Below are positions 8,588 to 12,175 of a stretch of 12,175 nt of DNA, in pieces (within the stretch, counting starts at the first letter, position 1; each line of letters starts with the position of its first letter). The stretch covers positions 859 through 13,033 of the forward strand of contig CAUDNR010001590.1 of NCBI GenBank assembly GCA_958430865.1, in the 5' to 3' direction. The stretch comes from Entrophospora sp. SA101. Taxonomy: Eukaryota > Glomeromycota > Glomeromycetes > Entrophosporales > Entrophosporaceae. The notes under the pieces are model-generated. The model saw nothing but the letters and a program-made list of their open reading frames with translations. It did not search any database and was not told the origin of the DNA. The translations under genes and the position numbers were made by a program.

Positions 8588-8999
8588 TGTGGGGACAGCC
8601 GTCCTATTTATATTTTTTTGAATTAATAAAATAGACTATTGTCTTGACCTTAGTGATGTCATTGTGTGAGTAAAACACATGAAGCTCACTGTCACGTTTT
8701 CATTTAAAAATATCTGTATTTGTGTTACATTCCGTATATTTATTAAAATATTTCGTATTATTTATTTGGAAGGAATTAATGGCAATAATCCCAAATGGGA
8801 TAATTCACCCAGGCTGGGATATTAATTAATTAAACATGTATATAAGGAACAAGAATTCGCTGTAATTTAAAAGTGACTTTGTAATACGTTAACTTAATAG
8901 TGTGTTTTCGTGTAATTGATGGTGTACCATTTTTTGATTTAATAAAATCTATTTGAATCTACTAAAGCAAATAAACAAAGATAAATTTATTATTTATCA
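8588..8999 (+). mobile_element. Probable solo LTR of a retrotransposon (412 bp)
   Basis: The segment starts TGTGGGGACAGCCGTCC, with a GGAC/GTCC hairpin, and ends TTATCA, giving the 5'-TG...CA-3' ends of an LTR. Five A residues flank each side and could be a target-site duplication, but they lie in A-rich DNA and are weak evidence. Inside, a TATATAAGG box lies at about 8839 and an AATAAA signal near 8940, in the order expected for U3-R-U5 on the plus strand. Short hairpins (ATCCC/GGGAT and CCCAG/CTGGG near 8785-8820) are further structure. No primer-binding site follows the right end and no gag or pol frame is near, so it would be a solo LTR. The plain alternative is AT-rich spacer. Confidence 0.4.
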
Positions 9000-11102
9000 A
9001 AAAAAGAAATAAAGAAACTTTAAAGTATATAAACATGATTGATTTTGAGATTGACATCAAAAAAATTTGCAACATTAAAAATCATTAAACTTTATACATT
9101 TAATAATATTATTTTCTTTAAAGACAATGCTGTTTAAATTGACCACTACTTGTATGATTGATTCAATAAAGGAACAAAATTAATTATTTCGCAATAAAAA
9201 CTATTTGTTTGTTTATTTATTGTTGTTTTTTTTGATTTTAGTATTAATGCATGGTTTCTATCATAATAAGTCAGAACTCGTTAAACCGAGTCAATATTTT
9301 CAAAAAAAAAAAAAAATTCAAAAAACCATATCAAAAATTACATACTATGATACTTGTTTTACTACAGAAGCATGGAAATAAAGGGCTATCTGTTTTACAA
9401 ACATCACTGTTCCCAAATGACTTTAATTACTCTTTTCCAAAAGGATCAATCTTTCAGACTCGTAAAATCACTTGAGTGATTGTTTCAGAAAGACTCACGA
9501 ACAAGTAAACAAACGTCCCATGGTCAGCAATTTCAACACAATCTTTCCTATTTATATATATGTATGGCATACACAGTCATATGTAGTATGGGATTTTCCA
9601 TTAAATTAAGTCGGGTAAGATATCCAACTTACATTACTATGAGGGAAATTTCTCAAGAAGCTTGAGGAAGACTTTAAATGAGGAATAAGATAATGCAATT
9701 TGTTGGATTTGATTGAAAACGTGCCTTGAAGAGTTCAGGCTTGCAGGGTGATCAACCAAATACTAAAAGTAGAATTAGCAGCAGTAAAAATTTCACAAAT
9801 CATTAAATATATTTTTGAGTAATAAATAAAGCTGAAATTCTGTGATCGTCAAAGAAAAAAAAATTTTTGAATTCTGTATGTCTCTGCTACAATGTGTGTG
9901 TAACTAGAATAATGATAATTATTAATAATAACTTTCATCAGTATTTTTTGGTCACAAGTTTGTGAGATTATAAGACATATTGGGACAAAACATTGCTTAT
10001 TCAATTTATTAACTGAACAAAGCTCAAAAAACATTTTGATAACTGAGTTTTTTGACAAGATTTGAAACCCAATATACATGTACTTCCAGCAAAAGATTGA
10101 TCATCTTTCATTTAACTGCGACATGATGCTTGTTTATCTTTATACCTGGCTGTAAACAATAACTACAATAAAGTAAATTTCTTGGATCCGTTAAAAGCAT
10201 CTCTTCATAAAGGAATGACATCTTCCAAAGGAAGTATTAATTAATCACTTAGGTGAGGAAAGATTATTAACTACTACGTACAAACTATACCATAAGATCA
10301 TTATCGATTAGTATCAATTGTTTTATGGTTGTGTGTGTTTTTATATAGTACAAAGATTATTAGTATATAAAAGCAATAAGTTAAAGATAATAATAATGTC
10401 GAAGATGCAAAACCTTAGATTTTTTTAATCTTTTACTCGTATTAATAATATGAAAGCCAAAAAGTAAACCAATTAATTAATTACTATGCTAATTATTATA
10501 AATTTCAAGATAAAAAATTCTTGCGATTGTTGATTGTCCCATGTTTATAGACCTAATTACCGAGAAATCGTTTTTCTTGGAGTTCTTAAAGTTCATTTAT
10601 ATAGTCTTCATAACACATTTGATGAATTTCATTATGTTAATTTTAAGTTATTGATCACGTGACCTTATTATTGCTTGAATCCGAAATACAATTTATTTTG
10701 TAAATTTTCAACCAAGAACGCCGATAAATAAAGATGATAAAAATGTCCATTTTTTTATTGGTATCGATTGTCATTGCCTTTTTCCTAATGAAAAAAAAAA
10801 AAAAAGATATATCTGTACGTTGATGCTTAAAAAGAATGCACATTTAAAACCAAATGAAATTATTATAATTATGGTTACAAAATGATATTGGAATCAACCA
10901 AATAGTAGTAGACTAAACTTTTGAACGACAAATAATAATAGTCAACTAACTATATTAACTGACCAATTATTTTATTAACGGAAAAATCAAGCCCTCTCTC
11001 ATCATGTTACAACGAATTCATAGAAAGAAACCGACTCCAAATCAAGTTAAATCTCTTACAAAAAATACCAAAATATAATGAGATTGCAGAATTTATGTAA
11101 AG
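9000..11102. other. Gene-poor 2.1-kb region
   Basis: No gene is supported across this stretch. Open frames at 9251-9475, 9480-9665, 9849-10079 (minus) and 10655-10843 (minus) are low-complexity or lack any recognisable motif. Small points of note: a TCACGTGA palindrome (E-box type) at 10655-10662; a 29-codon plus-strand frame at 10734-10823 encoding a hydrophobic stretch followed by five Lys, ending beside a GTACGT donor-like site; and a plus-strand open stretch at about 10963-11077 that converges on the gene starting at 11103. The part just below 11103 must hold the 3' end of that minus-strand gene's transcript. Confidence 0.35.
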
Positions 11103-12049
11103 TTAAACTTTAAAAGAATCTTTTTCTAACAAAGGTAAAGAAGTTACATCAATAGGTGCAGGTGTGGGTGATTTAGGACATGTGTGACGTGTTTTTAATA
11201 AATTGTTAACTTTCTCCTCTGACATCTTTTCTGGCGTGTCATCCACTGAGGTTATGAAAATATGATTGTCTTCTTTTGTATGGATCGCTTTGTTTATCCG
11301 TTTAGTGGTTAAAAGTACATCAGCCTATATAACAATGAAACCAATCATCAGTATTCAGCAAAAATGTTTATTAACATTCATTACCAATTTTTACCTGGAA
11401 ATTCATTAATTGAACCATACTTTCTGCAAAATCTTCAAAGTCTTCAAAACAAACTGGTATTTTCATGGATAGAAATTGATTGAGTAGATAAATTGATGGA
11501 AGTGGTTGAATTAAATATTTAATTTTAATATAACCATCTAGAGAAAAAATATATAAGCATGTATAAGCAATAAACATTTTTCTCTCGCATAACCTCAGAT
11601 CTTAATACTTACTAACTGACTGTATAAAGTAAATTTTTGCTTTCTCCTTAGGAATATTTTTCAATAATTCATTTAAGACTCGCATTGCATTTCTACATAG
11701 CTTAACATAATCCTCATCACGTTTTTTTGGTGTCGCTTTCCTTCCTTTTGAGAATTCGATTATAATAATTACTTGGTTGTTTCTTTTTGTTTTTATTGCT
11801 TTTAGTATACCATCGAATTTGTGTTTTTTCATGAATGGTGTTGTCAACTCGAACCTAAGTGAATAAATAAAAATTAGCAGACAAGATAATTTAATACTAT
11901 AAATTCAAAATTAATAGTTACCATCCAATATCTAATATATCCATATGCATACGAAATAATCTTGTAATTATATAAGCAACTGTATCCATTGAAAATGTGT
12001 GTTCCAGATCACAATATTCGGATTCAAGTGATATAGGAGCCTCTAATAG
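11103..12049 (-). CDS. PD-(D/E)XK nuclease-like protein of a fungal multi-copy family, four exons seen, partial at the 5' side
   Basis: The exons on the minus strand are 12049-11922 (start uncertain), 11854-11613, 11537-11395 and 11324-11103. Introns of 67, 75 and 70 nt have good GT-AG borders (GTAACT, GTAAGT and GTAAAA donors; TTAG, CTAG and ATAG acceptors) and keep the frame. The first complete ATG in frame is at 11989, giving 224 aa; the frame is open further upstream to 12049. The core reads FDGIL (Asp at 11814-11812), about 18 residues, then IIIIEFSKG (Glu at 11757-11755, Lys at 11748-11746), followed by a helical segment with LCRNAMRVLNELL and a strand NGYIKIKYL. Asp, then Glu-x-x-Lys in a beta strand, then a helix is the pattern of PD-(D/E)XK restriction-endonuclease folds. 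I recall large families of this kind in Rhizophagus and Mucorales. The last 73 residues are low in structure, Pro- and Thr-rich, and end FKV. Function is inferred from pattern only. Confidence 0.7.
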
Positions 12050-12173
12050 TCACAGGACATGTCACATCAATTGATTTTCTATATGTGAAAATAAATTTGA
12101 AATTCGTGTCACATGAAGTTTTTTTAAAATATCTCGTTATTTTTATAATAAACTCGAACTTTGTTGTTAGAGT
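12045..12173 (-). other. Open coding-like frame running off the right edge, one base out of phase with the nuclease-like gene
   Basis: A minus-strand frame of 43 codons is open from the window edge to 12045 and looks like protein (TKFEFIIKITRYF, CDTNFKFIFTYRKSIDV). It continues only a few codons further before TGA at 12026-12024, while the nuclease-like frame opens at 12049 in a different phase. The overlap leaves no room for an intron. A single-base insertion or deletion around 12042-12050 would join the two. Otherwise this is the end of a different exon or a chance frame. Confidence 0.4.
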
Positions 12174-12175
12174 AA

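Noticed and set aside
9251..9665. Two consecutive plus-strand frames of 74 and 61 codons
   Set aside because: The first is built around a run of 13 A bases, the second has no motif, and splicing between them gives nothing recognisable.
9849..10079. 76-codon minus-strand frame
   Set aside because: There is no motif, composition is low in complexity, and there are no neighbouring exons to join.

Overview
The window is eukaryotic nuclear DNA. It is very AT-rich, with many homopolymer runs and trinucleotide runs. Its genes are split by short GT-AG introns of 67 to 229 nt, and decayed mobile-element fragments fill the space between them. The gene families and intron style recall an early-diverging, transposon-rich fungus of the Glomeromycota (Rhizophagus-like). 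That assignment is inference from remembered families; no marker gene proves it.

Layout from left to right: (1) 1-1245, no supported gene. (2) 1246-4260, minus strand, a complete seven-exon gene for the endoplasmic-reticulum HSP90 chaperone (GRP94/endoplasmin). It encodes 783 aa with a signal peptide and a C-terminal HEEL retrieval signal, and a CCAAT/TATA-like promoter lies just upstream. (3) 4438-5271, no gene seen. (4) 5272-6343, a perfect head-to-tail duplication of a 536-bp unit with only two differences. Each unit carries, on the plus strand, a stop-riddled relic of the C-terminal end of a PIF1/Helitron-type helicase. (5) 6552-7152, plus strand, a small two-exon gene for a 123-aa, highly charged, probably coiled-coil protein. 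(6) 7170-8120, minus strand, the N-terminal half of a transposon-derived protein family. It is interrupted by one TGA where the family has Trp, and its presumed catalytic half is missing. (7) 8451-8514, a TAG microsatellite beside an 18-bp perfect palindrome. (8) 8588-8999, a probable solo LTR. (9) 9000-11102, about 2.1 kb with no supported gene. (10) 11103-12049, minus strand, a four-exon gene running towards the right edge. It encodes a protein that looks like the lineage-expanded PD-(D/E)XK-like families of these fungi, with a likely one-base frameshift near 12045.

The genes do not form an operon or an obvious pathway. GRP94 is a housekeeping secretory-pathway chaperone. The other genes and relics belong to fast-turnover or mobile families. 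The points most worth checking are an ER HSP90 in a presumed fungal lineage (the family is reported missing from well-studied fungi), the very recent duplication of an already dead helicase fragment, the single nonsense change in the transposon-derived gene, and the nuclease-like gene with its frameshift.
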